NCBI GenBank assembly: GCA_031549485.1
Contig: JAVBPR010000010.1
Coordinates: forward strand, 13,173 to 77,172
Reading direction: 5' to 3'
DNA length: 64,000 nucleotides
Source of the DNA: JAVBPR01 sp031549485
GTDB lineage: Bacteria; Bacillota; Clostridia; Oscillospirales; Feifaniaceae
The notes beneath the pieces are model-generated. The model was not told the DNA's origin. It did not search any database and worked only from the letters and a program-made list of their open reading frames with translations. Numbering within the stretch: position 1 is the first letter of the stretch; the number at the start of each line of letters is the position of its first letter. Below are positions 26,101 to 34,506 of the stretch, piece by piece. The position numbers and the translations under genes are program-made.

Positions 26101-26703
26101 ATGGGCAATATAGAAAAATTTGATAGCATTGCAGATCAGTACGATACTCCTGAAAGAGATGATATTGCAGGTGTTGTTGCCAGTATGATTCGGGAGCACA
26201 TAAAAAACGGCAAAGAAAAAGATGCAATTGATTATGGCTGCGGAACGGGACTTGTCGGTATGCGATTGCTAAATGACTTTAGGTCGATGCTTTTTATTGA
26301 TGCCTCGAAAAATATGGTTGAGCAGGTAAAACAGAAAATAAACCGCATGCAAGTTAAAAATGCTGATGCTTTGTGCTATGATTTTGAAACCCAGAGCATT
26401 TTTGAACTTCATGCCGACTACATTATTATAGCGCAGACGCTTCTTCATATTAAGGAAATTGTTCCTGTTTTGGCGCGCTTATATAATATTCTTAATGAAA
26501 GCGGTCGCCTTTTAATTGTTGATTTTAATAAAAATGAAGACATTGTTTCAGATGAAGTACATAATGGGTTTGAACAGGAAAAATTAATAAATATCGTTAA
26601 AAAAATAGGATTTCTCGAGGCAAGTGCGAGAACCTTTTATAATGGCAAAAAAATGTTTATGAATAAGGACGCTTCTCTTTTTATATTAGAAGCTGTGAAA
26701 TAA
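26101..26703 (+). CDS. Class I SAM-dependent methyltransferase
   Basis: 200 residues. The SAM-binding motif I is AIDYGCGTGLVGM; motif II-like acidic position is in FIDASKNM; the post-motif YIIIAQTLLHI and RLLIVDFNK follow. Substrate cannot be told; UbiE-like small-molecule methyltransferases have this layout. GGCGGAAAGAT serves as ribosome site. AT-rich like its upstream neighbour, 134 bp away, suggesting joint acquisition. Confidence 0.82.
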   Translation: MGNIEKFDSIADQYDTPERDDIAGVVASMIREHIKNGKEKDAIDYGCGTGLVGMRLLNDFRSMLFIDASKNMVEQVKQKINRMQVKNADALCYDFETQSIFELHADYIIIAQTLLHIKEIVPVLARLYNILNESGRLLIVDFNKNEDIVSDEVHNGFEQEKLINIVKKIGFLEASARTFYNGKKMFMNKDASLFILEAVK

Positions 26704-26770
26704 TTTTGCCGGGTGCGGGGATTTGAATGCCAAAATAATTTAGCTGCTACAATATAAGCATAATACAAAA

Positions 26771-26803
26771 AAGAAGGTTGGGATTTTCCAACCTTCTTTT
26801 ATT
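26771..26803. terminator. Bidirectional terminator
   Basis: Perfect 11-bp stem AAGAAGGTTGG / CCAACCTTCTT, GATTTT loop, T-rich on the plus side and A-rich upstream. Serves the convergent methyltransferase and DHH genes. Confidence 0.88.
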
Positions 26804-26822
26804 GTTAAATTTTATGGCAAAA

Positions 26823-27737
26823 TCAGCCGTCAGTTTTCATTGTTGAAACAAGCTCGGCAATGACGCGGCTTGTGTCATCATAATTCACCTGGCAGGTTCC
26901 GACTTGACGGTGCCCGCCGCCGCCGTATTTGAGCATAAGCGCGCCTACATCAGTTTTGGATGTCCGGTTAATAATGCTATGCCCAACAGCAATTGGGCAG
27001 TTTTGTTTGTTTCTGCCATCTACAATCCAAAGCGAAATATTCTGCTGCGGGAAAAGGCTATAAACGATAAATCTATTGCCAGAATATATTGGATCAACAT
27101 CTCTAAGATCACTGATAATAACGTTGCCATCGGTTTTGGTATGCGCTTTAACCATCTCGATAAAAAGCGCGTTCTGCTCAAAATATAACTTTGCGCGCTC
27201 TTTGACATCTGGCATTTCAAGGATTTCGTCTATTGTGCTTTTGCGGCATGCGTCGATAAGAGTTTCCATAAGTTCATAATTGCTTATTCTGAACTCGCGA
27301 AATCTGCCGAGGCCTGTGCGAGGATCCATAATGAAGCCAAGCAAAATCCAGCCTGTGGGATTTAAAATATCCTCAGCAGAAATTTTTGCGGCATCAACTT
27401 TGTCAACAGCTTCAATCATAGCATCGAATTGCGGAAAGCGCGCTTTTCCACCGTAATAATCGTAGATAACCCTGGCGGCGCTGTCGGCAATGCGGCTTTC
27501 GCCCTCAAAGACGATTTCGGAGCCGAGGCGGGTGCTTTCGCTCGAATGGTGATCGAACCAAAGTTTGCAGCCCTTTACATAAGGAACATTAGCAAGAACA
27601 TCATTTTCGGAAACTTCAACAAGCCCGTCTTGCAGGTCTTTCGGATGAACGAATTTGCACGAGTCAATTATACCGATTTCTTTGAGCAGGGCACCGCAGG
27701 CGAGACCATCGAAGTCCGACCTTGTAAGTAAACGCAT
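26823..27737 (-). CDS. DHH-family phosphoesterase
   Basis: 304 residues. DHH motifs in order: RSDFDGLACGALL (motif I), LWFDHHSSE (the DHH itself), then the DHHA1-like C-terminal GGGGHRQVGTCQV. Family members hydrolyse oligonucleotides, cyclic dinucleotides or polyphosphate with manganese; this one lacks PAS/GGDEF parts, so it is not GdpP. GGAGGAAAT ribosome site. It follows citrate synthase 2 by 27 bp on the same strand and is probably cotranscribed, with no obvious metabolic link. Confidence 0.82.
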   Translation of the reverse strand: MRLLTRSDFDGLACGALLKEIGIIDSCKFVHPKDLQDGLVEVSENDVLANVPYVKGCKLWFDHHSSESTRLGSEIVFEGESRIADSAARVIYDYYGGKARFPQFDAMIEAVDKVDAAKISAEDILNPTGWILLGFIMDPRTGLGRFREFRISNYELMETLIDACRKSTIDEILEMPDVKERAKLYFEQNALFIEMVKAHTKTDGNVIISDLRDVDPIYSGNRFIVYSLFPQQNISLWIVDGRNKQNCPIAVGHSIINRTSKTDVGALMLKYGGGGHRQVGTCQVNYDDTSRVIAELVSTMKTDG

Positions 27738-27764
27738 ATTATTTCCTCCAGAATAAAATAAAAT

Positions 27765-29114
27765 TTAGGTTCTGTCTTTTAACGGAATATATGGGACATC
27801 GCGGGAAACTGCTTTGTATGCCGGCCTTATAATTTTGCCGCCGGTTAAAATTTCTTCCATGCGGTGGGCGGACCAGCCGACTATTCGGCTCATGGCGAAA
27901 AGCGGGGTATAAAGGTCGGTCGGAAGACCGAGCATTTCGTATATAAGCCCTGTGTAAAGGTCGACATTTGCGCAAATCTTTTGCGTTGTATTTTTGAAAT
28001 TGCAGAAAGCAATCGGAGCAAGCCGCTCAATATTAAAGAGTAAACCAAACTCGTCTTCTCTGTTTTTCTGCGCGGCAAGGTCTTTGGCGCAGTCGCGCAG
28101 AATAATCGCGCGCGGATCGCTGACCGTATATATTGCGTGACCGATACCGTAGATAAGTCCGCTTTTGTCGCCCGCCTCTTTGCGCAAGAGTTTGGTGAGA
28201 AAATCGAGGATTTCGTCATCGTTGTTCCAGTTTTTTATCGAAGTTTTGGCAAAATCAAACATCTCGCGAACCTTTGCGTTTGCGCCGCCGTGCTTTGCGC
28301 CCTTGAGCGAGCCGATTGCCGCCGAGATTGCGGAATATGTATCGGTCGAAGAGGATGAAAGAACGCGGCAGGCGAAAGCGGAGTTGTTTCCGCCGCCGTG
28401 TTCGGCGTGGAGAACAAGCGCAAGGTCGAGGATTTTTGCCTCGAGGTCGGTATATCCGCCGCCCGGACGAAGTGCGTTTAGAATGCTCTCGGCCGAGGAG
28501 AGCCCCGATTTATTCGGGTTTATGCTAAGGGCGACGTTATTATATCTGTATTCTTTCACCTGATATGCACGGGTGATGATTGTCGGAAACTGCGCGATAA
28601 GCTGAAGCGACTGGCGCATGACATTTTCAAGCGATTGGTCGTCGGGATTTTGGTCATAAGCATAAAGCGACAAAATAGCCTGCTGCAGCTTATTCATAAT
28701 ATTCGGTGAAGGGGAAGTTATGAGAACTTCTTCGGTAAACCGGGAAGGAAGATCGCGCTCCTGGCTTAAATACTCTTTAAAAGAGTCAAGCTCTGCAGAG
28801 TTCGGAAGTTTTCCGAACAGCAAAAGATAGGCGGTCTCCTCAAAGGCAAACCGGTCTTCGGCAATCGCGGCATATACGATATCGTTGACATTAACGCCGC
28901 GGTAGATAAGCTCGCCGGGGACGGGCATAAGTTCGCCCTCGTTAAGCAAATATCCGTGAACGTTGCCGATGTTTGTAATACCCGCAAGAACGCCGGTTCC
29001 GTCCGCGTTTCTAAGCCCGCGTTTTATTTTCAAGTTCGAATAAACCGATGGATCAATCTTGTTATTTTCGATAAATTCTTCGCATAAATCTTTTAAATAA
29101 GCAGTGTAGTTCAT
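27765..29114 (-). CDS. Citrate synthase (copy 2)
   Basis: 449 residues, a clear paralogue of the 6585-7949 gene across its length (VLHAEHGGGNNS, AKHGGAN, GHAIYTVSDPRA, NVDLYTG). Position NVDFYSG reads NVDLYTG here, keeping the catalytic aspartate. ATG 29114 is chosen because GGAGGAG sits 4 nt before it; the in-frame ATG at 29126 overlaps that ribosome site and has none of its own. Strong minus-strand promoter upstream. Two citrate synthases may be differentially expressed, or one may prefer propionyl-CoA. Confidence 0.9.
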   Translation of the reverse strand: MNYTAYLKDLCEEFIENNKIDPSVYSNLKIKRGLRNADGTGVLAGITNIGNVHGYLLNEGELMPVPGELIYRGVNVNDIVYAAIAEDRFAFEETAYLLLFGKLPNSAELDSFKEYLSQERDLPSRFTEEVLITSPSPNIMNKLQQAILSLYAYDQNPDDQSLENVMRQSLQLIAQFPTIITRAYQVKEYRYNNVALSINPNKSGLSSAESILNALRPGGGYTDLEAKILDLALVLHAEHGGGNNSAFACRVLSSSSTDTYSAISAAIGSLKGAKHGGANAKVREMFDFAKTSIKNWNNDDEILDFLTKLLRKEAGDKSGLIYGIGHAIYTVSDPRAIILRDCAKDLAAQKNREDEFGLLFNIERLAPIAFCNFKNTTQKICANVDLYTGLIYEMLGLPTDLYTPLFAMSRIVGWSAHRMEEILTGGKIIRPAYKAVSRDVPYIPLKDRT

Positions 29115-29138
29115 TTTCTCCTCCATAATCGTTACTAA

Positions 29139-29167
29139 AGTATATTCTATAAGTTATATAGAGTCAA
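29139..29167 (-). promoter_or_regulatory. Promoter of citrate synthase 2
   Basis: Minus strand TTGACT (29167-29162), 17-bp spacer, TATACT (29144-29139). Confidence 0.75.
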
Positions 29168-29189
29168 GAAGAAAGGAAAGTATAAAGAA

Positions 29190-30170
29190 GTGAAAAAGAT
29201 TTTGATATTTTTAACGGTGATTTTGGCGGTGCTTTTGGCGATTCCGCTTTCAATTTCATATTTTACCGGAGCTATCAAAACCGATGTGCCGGTGCATGTG
29301 CCGGGAGCGGGTTCGGGCGAGGTAAGCGAAAAAACGATGAAGCTCTTAAACACGCAAAGCGGCGAGATAAAAGAGCTATCAATAGAGGAATATATCGCGG
29401 ATATCATGGCGGCGGAAATACCGGCAGCTTACGGTGAAGAGGCGCTGAAAGCCCAAGCGGTTGCAACGCGAAGCCTGCTCATTTACAGGCTTCCGGTAAG
29501 CGCGAAAAAAGAGGGGCACGGCGGCGCTGATTTTTGCGACAATTTCGACTGTTGCAAAGCATTCAAAACCGACGAGGAAAAGAAAGCCGCGTGGGGCGAA
29601 AACTATGAAAAAAACAGCGAAAAAATTGCCGATGCCGTCGCGAAAACAAAAACCGAAATTATGACCTTCGGCGGGGAGGCTGTTTCGTCGCTTTATTTCC
29701 CGTTTAGCGCGGGGAAAACCGAAACCTGCGCCGATATTCTCGGCGAAAACCTGCCGTATCTCATCAGCGTGGACAGTAATTGGGACAAAAGAAATCCGGA
29801 ATATAAAAGCACGGTGAAAATAAATAAAGCTGATTTTTTTGAGAAGATGAAATCCGCGGGGGAAACGTATACAGAGCTTCCGCCGGATCAGGCAGTCGGG
29901 GAAATTTCGAAAACTACGGTGGGCGGGGTAAAGAAAATAACTATTTGCAACGTCGATTTCGACGGGATGACGGCGATGCGGTTTTTCGGCTTGATGGGGC
30001 TGAATTTTGAGCTTGATTACATAGAACCTAATTTTATATTTACCGTTTACGGCGCGGGGCACGGCGTCGGAATGAGCCAGTACGGCGCGGAAGAGATGTT
30101 TAAAGACGGAAAAACATATCGCGAGATTTTGTCGCATTATTATACGGGTGTTAGCTTTGAAAAGAATTAA
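29190..30170 (+). CDS. spoIID: Stage II sporulation protein D (lytic transglycosylase)
   Basis: 326 residues, one N-terminal membrane helix (residues 4-24) and an extracytoplasmic SpoIID domain. In sporulation it cleaves denuded glycan strands so the mother cell can engulf the forespore. Conserved parts: MAAEIPAAYGEEALKAQAVATRS with the candidate catalytic glutamate in AAEIPA, FCDNFDCCKAF cysteines, and the C-terminal YGAGHGVGMSQYGA then ILSHYYTG. GTG start; ribosome site AAAGGAAAG is rather far (about 12 nt). No convincing sigma-E promoter could be picked out. Next to the SpoIIQ-like gene, as in other Clostridia. Confidence 0.92.
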   Translation: MKKILIFLTVILAVLLAIPLSISYFTGAIKTDVPVHVPGAGSGEVSEKTMKLLNTQSGEIKELSIEEYIADIMAAEIPAAYGEEALKAQAVATRSLLIYRLPVSAKKEGHGGADFCDNFDCCKAFKTDEEKKAAWGENYEKNSEKIADAVAKTKTEIMTFGGEAVSSLYFPFSAGKTETCADILGENLPYLISVDSNWDKRNPEYKSTVKINKADFFEKMKSAGETYTELPPDQAVGEISKTTVGGVKKITICNVDFDGMTAMRFFGLMGLNFELDYIEPNFIFTVYGAGHGVGMSQYGAEEMFKDGKTYREILSHYYTGVSFEKN

Positions 30171-30196
30171 AAAAAGCATTTTTTAAGTTAATTAAT

Positions 30197-30226
30197 GTAT
30201 ATTTTTGGCTTCTTGCGGAGAGAATA
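30197..30226 (+). promoter_or_regulatory. Sigma-F-like promoter for spoIIQ
   Basis: GTATA (30197-30201), exactly 15 bp, then GGAGAGAATA (30217-30226), matching the forespore sigma-F -10 pattern GGnnAnAHTR. B. subtilis spoIIQ is sigma-F dependent, which supports the reading. Confidence 0.65.
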
Positions 30227-30242
30227 ACAACACAAATTATTT

Positions 30243-30263
30243 GCCAAAAGGCACACTTTTGGC
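30243..30263 (+). other. Hairpin in the spoIIQ leader
   Basis: GCCAAAAG / CTTTTGGC with a GCACA loop, 6 nt upstream of the ribosome site and without a T-run. It may protect or regulate the mRNA; role unknown. Confidence 0.5.
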
Positions 30264-30278
30264 TGAATTGGAGTTGTT

Positions 30279-31043
30279 ATGAGTAACAATAGAAGAGTGA
30301 GAATGGGCGGAGAAAAGAAAAGCGGCTTTGCGGCTTTTATGGCAAAACGGGGCTTTTTTGTCATCCTTGCGGTTTTCGCCGTGATAATAAGTATTTCCGC
30401 GATGTCGGCCGCGAGAAACAGCGTCAAACCGCCTGAATTTGATGGTTTTGATATTGAAAGTAATTTTGACGCGTCCGATGTGCTGACACCGCAAGACGAT
30501 GTTGTCGATAAAAAAGAAGACCCGCCTGTGGAAAGCAAGCCCGAAACAGATGAAAAACCGTCGCCCGAGGGCGACGATGTCTCGGTCGAAACCGAGGTTA
30601 AGGTCGAAAATGTAACCGATAGCGACCTTCCGATGAAGTTTTCCTTCCCGCTTGTCGGAGATATAATGTGGGAATATTCGGGCGATGAGCTTGTTTACAG
30701 CGAAACTATGGAAGATTACCGCCAGCATACCGGAATTGATATCGCCGCAGAAGCGGGCACCGAAGTAAAAGCAATAGAAAAAGGCGTTATTTCTGGGATA
30801 TATTATGACGATATGTGGGGACAGGTAATTGTAATATCCCACCCCGGCGAGTATAAAAGCTATTACAAATGCCTTGCCGCCGATATGCCGAGCGATATAA
30901 AACCGAACTCGCAGGTAAAAAAAGGTCAGCTTCTTGGAAAAGTCGGCGAAAACCTTATTGAATCAGCGCTTCCGCCTCATTTGCATCTTGAAATGCAAGC
31001 GGCAGGAAAATATATTGATGCGTTAAATGAGCTTGAAAAATAA
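30279..31043 (+). CDS. spoIIQ: SpoIIQ-like M23 (LytM) peptidase
   Basis: 254 residues; forespore membrane protein that pairs with mother-cell SpoIIIAH across the septum. Cytoplasmic N-terminus, one membrane helix (about residues 25-45), an acidic Pro/Glu-rich stretch, then an LytM domain. All LytM zinc residues look intact (HTGIDIAAEAG and HLHLEM), unlike B. subtilis SpoIIQ and like clostridial ones that keep the metal. GGAG 5 nt before ATG. Directly downstream of spoIID; a terminator follows. Confidence 0.85.
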   Translation: MSNNRRVRMGGEKKSGFAAFMAKRGFFVILAVFAVIISISAMSAARNSVKPPEFDGFDIESNFDASDVLTPQDDVVDKKEDPPVESKPETDEKPSPEGDDVSVETEVKVENVTDSDLPMKFSFPLVGDIMWEYSGDELVYSETMEDYRQHTGIDIAAEAGTEVKAIEKGVISGIYYDDMWGQVIVISHPGEYKSYYKCLAADMPSDIKPNSQVKKGQLLGKVGENLIESALPPHLHLEMQAAGKYIDALNELEK

Positions 31044-31073
31044 AATATAGGCGGCAGATGCCGCCTATATTTT
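31044..31073. terminator. Bidirectional terminator between spoIIQ and GDPD
   Basis: ATATAGGCGGCA / TGCCGCCTATAT with 2-nt loop, T-run on the plus side. Its 3' edge overlaps the end of the convergent GDPD gene. Confidence 0.85.
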
Positions 31074-31679
31074 TTTGGCTTTCGGGATATCGTTTGTTAT
31101 TATCGCGTTTATTTTCATTCGTGCGAGCCGCCGCATTGTAAAAAGGCTGTTTACCGTATAAGTATTTATCGGAAGGTCGGCGGCGCGCGCCGCTTTGACA
31201 AATTTTCGGTTTATAAGGCTGAAATGTGGATGGATATAATCGGCTGACATCGAAACTGCCTGCTCGACCGCGTTTATAGTTCCGGCGCGGCAGAGAAGAC
31301 CGATGGGGAATTTGCTTTTTTCCCGAAATGCGATGAGCGCGGTTTTTGAAAAGCTCGAAATGATAAAATTGCAACCTTCAAATGCCGCGAGGGCTTCGGC
31401 AACAGCGTAACCGACCGCTTGTGCATCGTCGTCATCGGCTTTGATTTCTATGTTCAATAACTTGTCGCTATATTTTTTAAGAAAGCTCAAAAAATCGGGA
31501 AGTTCCTCGCCCGGAAGCGGCGGATCATGCTTTATAACAAGGCTGCCGCCGTCGCCAAACCGGACATCGAGCTCGATTCCGTCCGCGCCGAGAGCAAAGG
31601 CGTTATCAAAGCTCTCAAAAGTATTTTCCGGCGCGGTATTAGGCGCACCGCGATGGCCTATAATAAGCGGTTTGTGCAT
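31065..31679 (-). CDS. Glycerophosphodiester phosphodiesterase
   Basis: 204 residues, no signal peptide, so cytosolic UgpQ type. Hydrolyses glycerophosphodiesters to glycerol-3-phosphate and an alcohol. Conserved residues: HRGAPNTAPENT with the catalytic histidine, GIELDV metal ligands and IKHDPPL with the second histidine. Slightly short (family about 230-250), mainly in loops. AGGAG upstream of ATG 31679. Confidence 0.9.
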   Translation of the reverse strand: MHKPLIIGHRGAPNTAPENTFESFDNAFALGADGIELDVRFGDGGSLVIKHDPPLPGEELPDFLSFLKKYSDKLLNIEIKADDDDAQAVGYAVAEALAAFEGCNFIISSFSKTALIAFREKSKFPIGLLCRAGTINAVEQAVSMSADYIHPHFSLINRKFVKAARAADLPINTYTVNSLFTMRRLARMKINAIITNDIPKAKKI

Positions 31680-31701
31680 ATTCTCAGCTCCTTTTATGAT
31701 A

Positions 31702-31730
31702 TTGTAACATAATTTAAAAAATGGTAAAAT
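31702..31730 (+). promoter_or_regulatory. Promoter of the AroC-like gene (overlapping a divergent one)
   Basis: Plus strand TTGTAA (31702-31707), 17 bp, TAAAAT (31725-31730). On the minus strand TTTACC (31728-31723), 16 bp, TACAAT (31706-31701) could drive the GDPD gene from the same DNA. Confidence 0.6.
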
Positions 31731-31750
31731 ACAAAAAAGGAGGCGAGCGC

Positions 31751-32782
31751 ATGAGTAAAATCAAAACGACCTTTTTCGGAGAGGCGTCTTCCGAGTTTTG
31801 CGGCTGCATTATCGAGGGGATACCCGCCGGATTTGAAATTGACATGCAAGACCTCAAAATTGAGCTCGGCAGAAGCGCGGATTATCATGAAATGCTCTTT
31901 TCCGCGCGAATGACAAAACCGGCATTTAAGATAGTTTCGGGCGTTAAAGATAATGTCGCCACCGGCGAAGAACTTACGGTTGTGATTAAAAACGCGCAAG
32001 CGTATTTTGAGGACAGCGGCGTTCTGCGCCCCGGAAGCGGAGATTTCGGCCGATTCATCAAAAGCGGCGGCGCGGCGAATCTGAAAACAAGCGAAGAACC
32101 GGGAGATATCTATTGCTTTACTGCGGCCGGCGTAATCATCAAGCAGCTCCTTGCGGAGCAGGGAATTTACATAGGTTCGCATATCGCCGCGCTCGGCAGT
32201 GTGACCGACGAGGAGATAGATTTGGAATATAAATCTATCGACGAAGTGACCGAGATATTATGCCGCGCGCTTCCCGTTTTTAACGCCGATATTATTTCGT
32301 ATATGAAAAAAAACGCCGAGGAATACAGCGCTGCGGGCGACACCATCGGAGGGGTTATAGAATGCTTTGCGCTTAACCTTCCCGCAGGACTCGGCGGGAA
32401 ATTTTACGACAGCATACAAAGCAAAATTTCATCCGCTCTTTTTGCGCTTCCGGGCGTTTGCGGCGCGGAATTTTCCGATGGTTTTGCCGCGGCGCGAAGA
32501 AGCGGCAAAAAAACGGTGGACGAGCTTTCGGCCGCCGCGGGAAGAATATCTCCGATTACAAATAACGGCAAGGGAATCGACGGAGGCTATTCAAACGGGC
32601 TTCCGCTTATTGTGAGCGTTTCGGTTCTTCCGTCGCCCGGCATCGGTATGCCGCTGCGGACGGTAGACTATTACGATTATACAGAGCGAGTTTATAAAGG
32701 AGACGCGAAAATCTGCAATCCGCTACTTTTGCTCCCCGCGGTTGAAGGGGCTTTTTCGATGGCGGTATATAATTTGATATAG
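31751..32782 (+). CDS. Chorismate synthase homologue lacking catalytic residues
   Basis: 343 residues with an AroC fold signature across the whole length: IIEGIPAGFEID, GDTIGGVIECFALNLPAGLGG, GAEFSDGF, NNGKGIDGGYSNG and RTVD. The invariant residues of active chorismate synthases are replaced. FGESHG reads FGEASS (first His lost), RPGHAD reads RPGSGD (second His lost), RSS.RET reads LKTSEEP (FMN/substrate arginine and serine region), and GRHDPC reads GDAKIC (Arg, His and Asp lost). The frame is open and it has its own promoter and GGAGG site (ATG 31751; an earlier in-frame ATG at 31721 lies in the -10 region). I infer a retained protein without chorismate synthase activity. No other aro gene is near. 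Confidence 0.8.
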   Translation: MSKIKTTFFGEASSEFCGCIIEGIPAGFEIDMQDLKIELGRSADYHEMLFSARMTKPAFKIVSGVKDNVATGEELTVVIKNAQAYFEDSGVLRPGSGDFGRFIKSGGAANLKTSEEPGDIYCFTAAGVIIKQLLAEQGIYIGSHIAALGSVTDEEIDLEYKSIDEVTEILCRALPVFNADIISYMKKNAEEYSAAGDTIGGVIECFALNLPAGLGGKFYDSIQSKISSALFALPGVCGAEFSDGFAAARRSGKKTVDELSAAAGRISPITNNGKGIDGGYSNGLPLIVSVSVLPSPGIGMPLRTVDYYDYTERVYKGDAKICNPLLLLPAVEGAFSMAVYNLI

Positions 32783-32815
32783 CGAAAACGCCCGAAACCG
32801 GGCGTTTTCTTTTAC
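32783..32815 (+). terminator. Terminator after the AroC-like gene
   Basis: GAAAACGCCCG / CGGGCGTTTTC stem with a short AAAC-type loop and TTTT. Confidence 0.88.
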
Positions 32816-32816
32816 C

Positions 32817-32846
32817 TTGACAAAAGGTTCTATGTATCTATATAAT
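32817..32846 (+). promoter_or_regulatory. Promoter of rny
   Basis: Consensus TTGACA (32817-32822), 18 bp, TATAAT (32841-32846); leader of about 50 nt. Confidence 0.75.
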
Positions 32847-32905
32847 TAATAGAGTTATTTATTACAAGTTATATTTCATAGGATAAATTAAAATGGAGGT
32901 ACTGC

Positions 32906-34459
32906 ATGCCGGTAGGGACACAAATCCTTGTTATTGTCGGCGGCGTACTTGTCGGACTTCTAATCGGTATTCTTTGTGGGTACTCTTATAGAAAACGTGT
33001 GTTTGAATCAAAAATCGGCTCGGCCGAAACAGAGGCGACACGACTGATTAACGAAGCGATAAAGAACGCTGAAGCCAAGAAAAAGGAGCTTCTTTTAGAA
33101 GCAAAAGAGGAAATATTAAAAAACAAAACAGAAGCTGAAAACGACCTTAAAGAAAGGCGCGAAGAGGTAAAAAGGCAAGAGCGCAGAATTCAGCAAAAAG
33201 AAGAATCGCTTGATAAAAAAAGCGATCAGCTTGAAGCCAAAACAGAGCTTTTGCAGTCAAAACTCGGGGAAATCGACGCCCAGCAAGAACAGTTAAATGA
33301 GGGAATCAAAAACCAGTGGACAAAACTTGAGGAAATTTCGGGTTATACGGTAGAACAGGCGAAAGCCTATTTGCTTGAAAACCTTGAAAACGAAATCAAG
33401 CACGAAGCCGCCGTGAAAATCAAAGAGGTTGAGCAACGCCTCAAAGAGGAAAGCGAGCAAAAAGCGCGCGAAGTTGTCACAATCGCAATTCAAAAATATG
33501 CGGCGGACTATGTCGCGGAGACCACCGTTTCGGTTGTTCCGCTTCCTAACGATGAGATGAAAGGCCGGATTATCGGCCGCGAGGGCAGAAACATCCGCGC
33601 TATTGAAACCATGACAGGCGTTGACCTTATCATCGACGACACCCCCGAAGCAATCACAATATCGAGCTTCGATCCGGTAAGGCGCGAAATCGCGCGCCAG
33701 TCGCTTGAAAGGCTTATTTCGGACGGCCGCATTCATCCCGCTAAAATCGAAGAGACGATAGAAAAAGTTAAGCGCGATGTCGATGCCGTTATCAAAAAAG
33801 AGGGCGAGGCTGCGGCGTTCGATACCGGCGTGCACAATCTGCATCCCGAGCTGGTCAAACTTCTCGGACGCCTTAAATACCGCACAAGCTATGGTCAAAA
33901 CGTGCTTATGCATTCTATCGAGGTCGCGCATATCGCCGGAATTATGGCGGCGGAACTTAAAATCGATGTAAACGGCGCGAAAAGAGCGGGTCTCCTTCAT
34001 GATATCGGTAAGGCTCTTGACCACGAGATGGAAGGTTCGCATATCGAAATCGGCGTCGAAGTCGCGCGGAAATATAAGGAAAACGAAAATATTATCCACG
34101 CTATCGAAGCGCATCACGGCGATGTTGAACCGCATACGCTTATCGCTTGCCTGATTCAGGCGGCGGACGCAATTTCTGCGGCAAGACCGGGGGCAAGGCG
34201 CGAGAATCTCGAAGCGTACATAAAACGTCTTGAGAAGCTCGAAGAAATTGCCTGCGAATTCGAAGGCGTAGAGCGCTCGTTTGCAATCCAGGCGGGCAGA
34301 GAAGTCAGAATCATGGTAAAACCCGAAATCGTAAACGACGACACGATGACCTTGCTTGCAAGGGATATCGTTAAGCGTATCGAAGAAGAGCTTGAATATC
34401 CGGGACAGATAAAAGTGCATATCATTCGCGAAAGCAGAGCGATTGATTACGCAAAATAA
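32906..34459 (+). CDS. rny: Ribonuclease Y
   Basis: 517 residues; membrane-anchored endoribonuclease that starts mRNA decay in Firmicutes. N-terminal membrane helix (5-24), long charged coiled coil (about 30-200), a KH RNA-binding domain ([15 protein letters not shown]), and an HD catalytic domain ([12 protein letters not shown]). Length is as expected. GGAGGTACTGC ribosome site. Followed by a terminator and then ymdB, the same order as in B. subtilis. Confidence 0.96.
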   Translation: MPVGTQILVIVGGVLVGLLIGILCGYSYRKRVFESKIGSAETEATRLINEAIKNAEAKKKELLLEAKEEILKNKTEAENDLKERREEVKRQERRIQQKEESLDKKSDQLEAKTELLQSKLGEIDAQQEQLNEGIKNQWTKLEEISGYTVEQAKAYLLENLENEIKHEAAVKIKEVEQRLKEESEQKAREVVTIAIQKYAADYVAETTVSVVPLPNDEMKGRIIGREGRNIRAIETMTGVDLIIDDTPEAITISSFDPVRREIARQSLERLISDGRIHPAKIEETIEKVKRDVDAVIKKEGEAAAFDTGVHNLHPELVKLLGRLKYRTSYGQNVLMHSIEVAHIAGIMAAELKIDVNGAKRAGLLHDIGKALDHEMEGSHIEIGVEVARKYKENENIIHAIEAHHGDVEPHTLIACLIQAADAISAARPGARRENLEAYIKRLEKLEEIACEFEGVERSFAIQAGREVRIMVKPEIVNDDTMTLLARDIVKRIEEELEYPGQIKVHIIRESRAIDYAK

Positions 34460-34466
34460 AAATCAG

Positions 34467-34496
34467 AGGGCGGGCGGAAGTGCCCGCCCTTTTTAA
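34467..34496 (+). terminator. Terminator between rny and ymdB
   Basis: GGGCGGGC / GCCCGCCC with a 6-nt loop and TTTTT. It ends only 11 nt before ymdB, so ymdB may depend on read-through. Confidence 0.85.
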
Positions 34497-34506
34497 GCGG
34501 TGATAT

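Noticed and set aside
30243..30263. Terminator between spoIID and spoIIQ
   Set aside because: The hairpin has no T-run after it and lies within the predicted spoIIQ leader, downstream of the sigma-F-like promoter.
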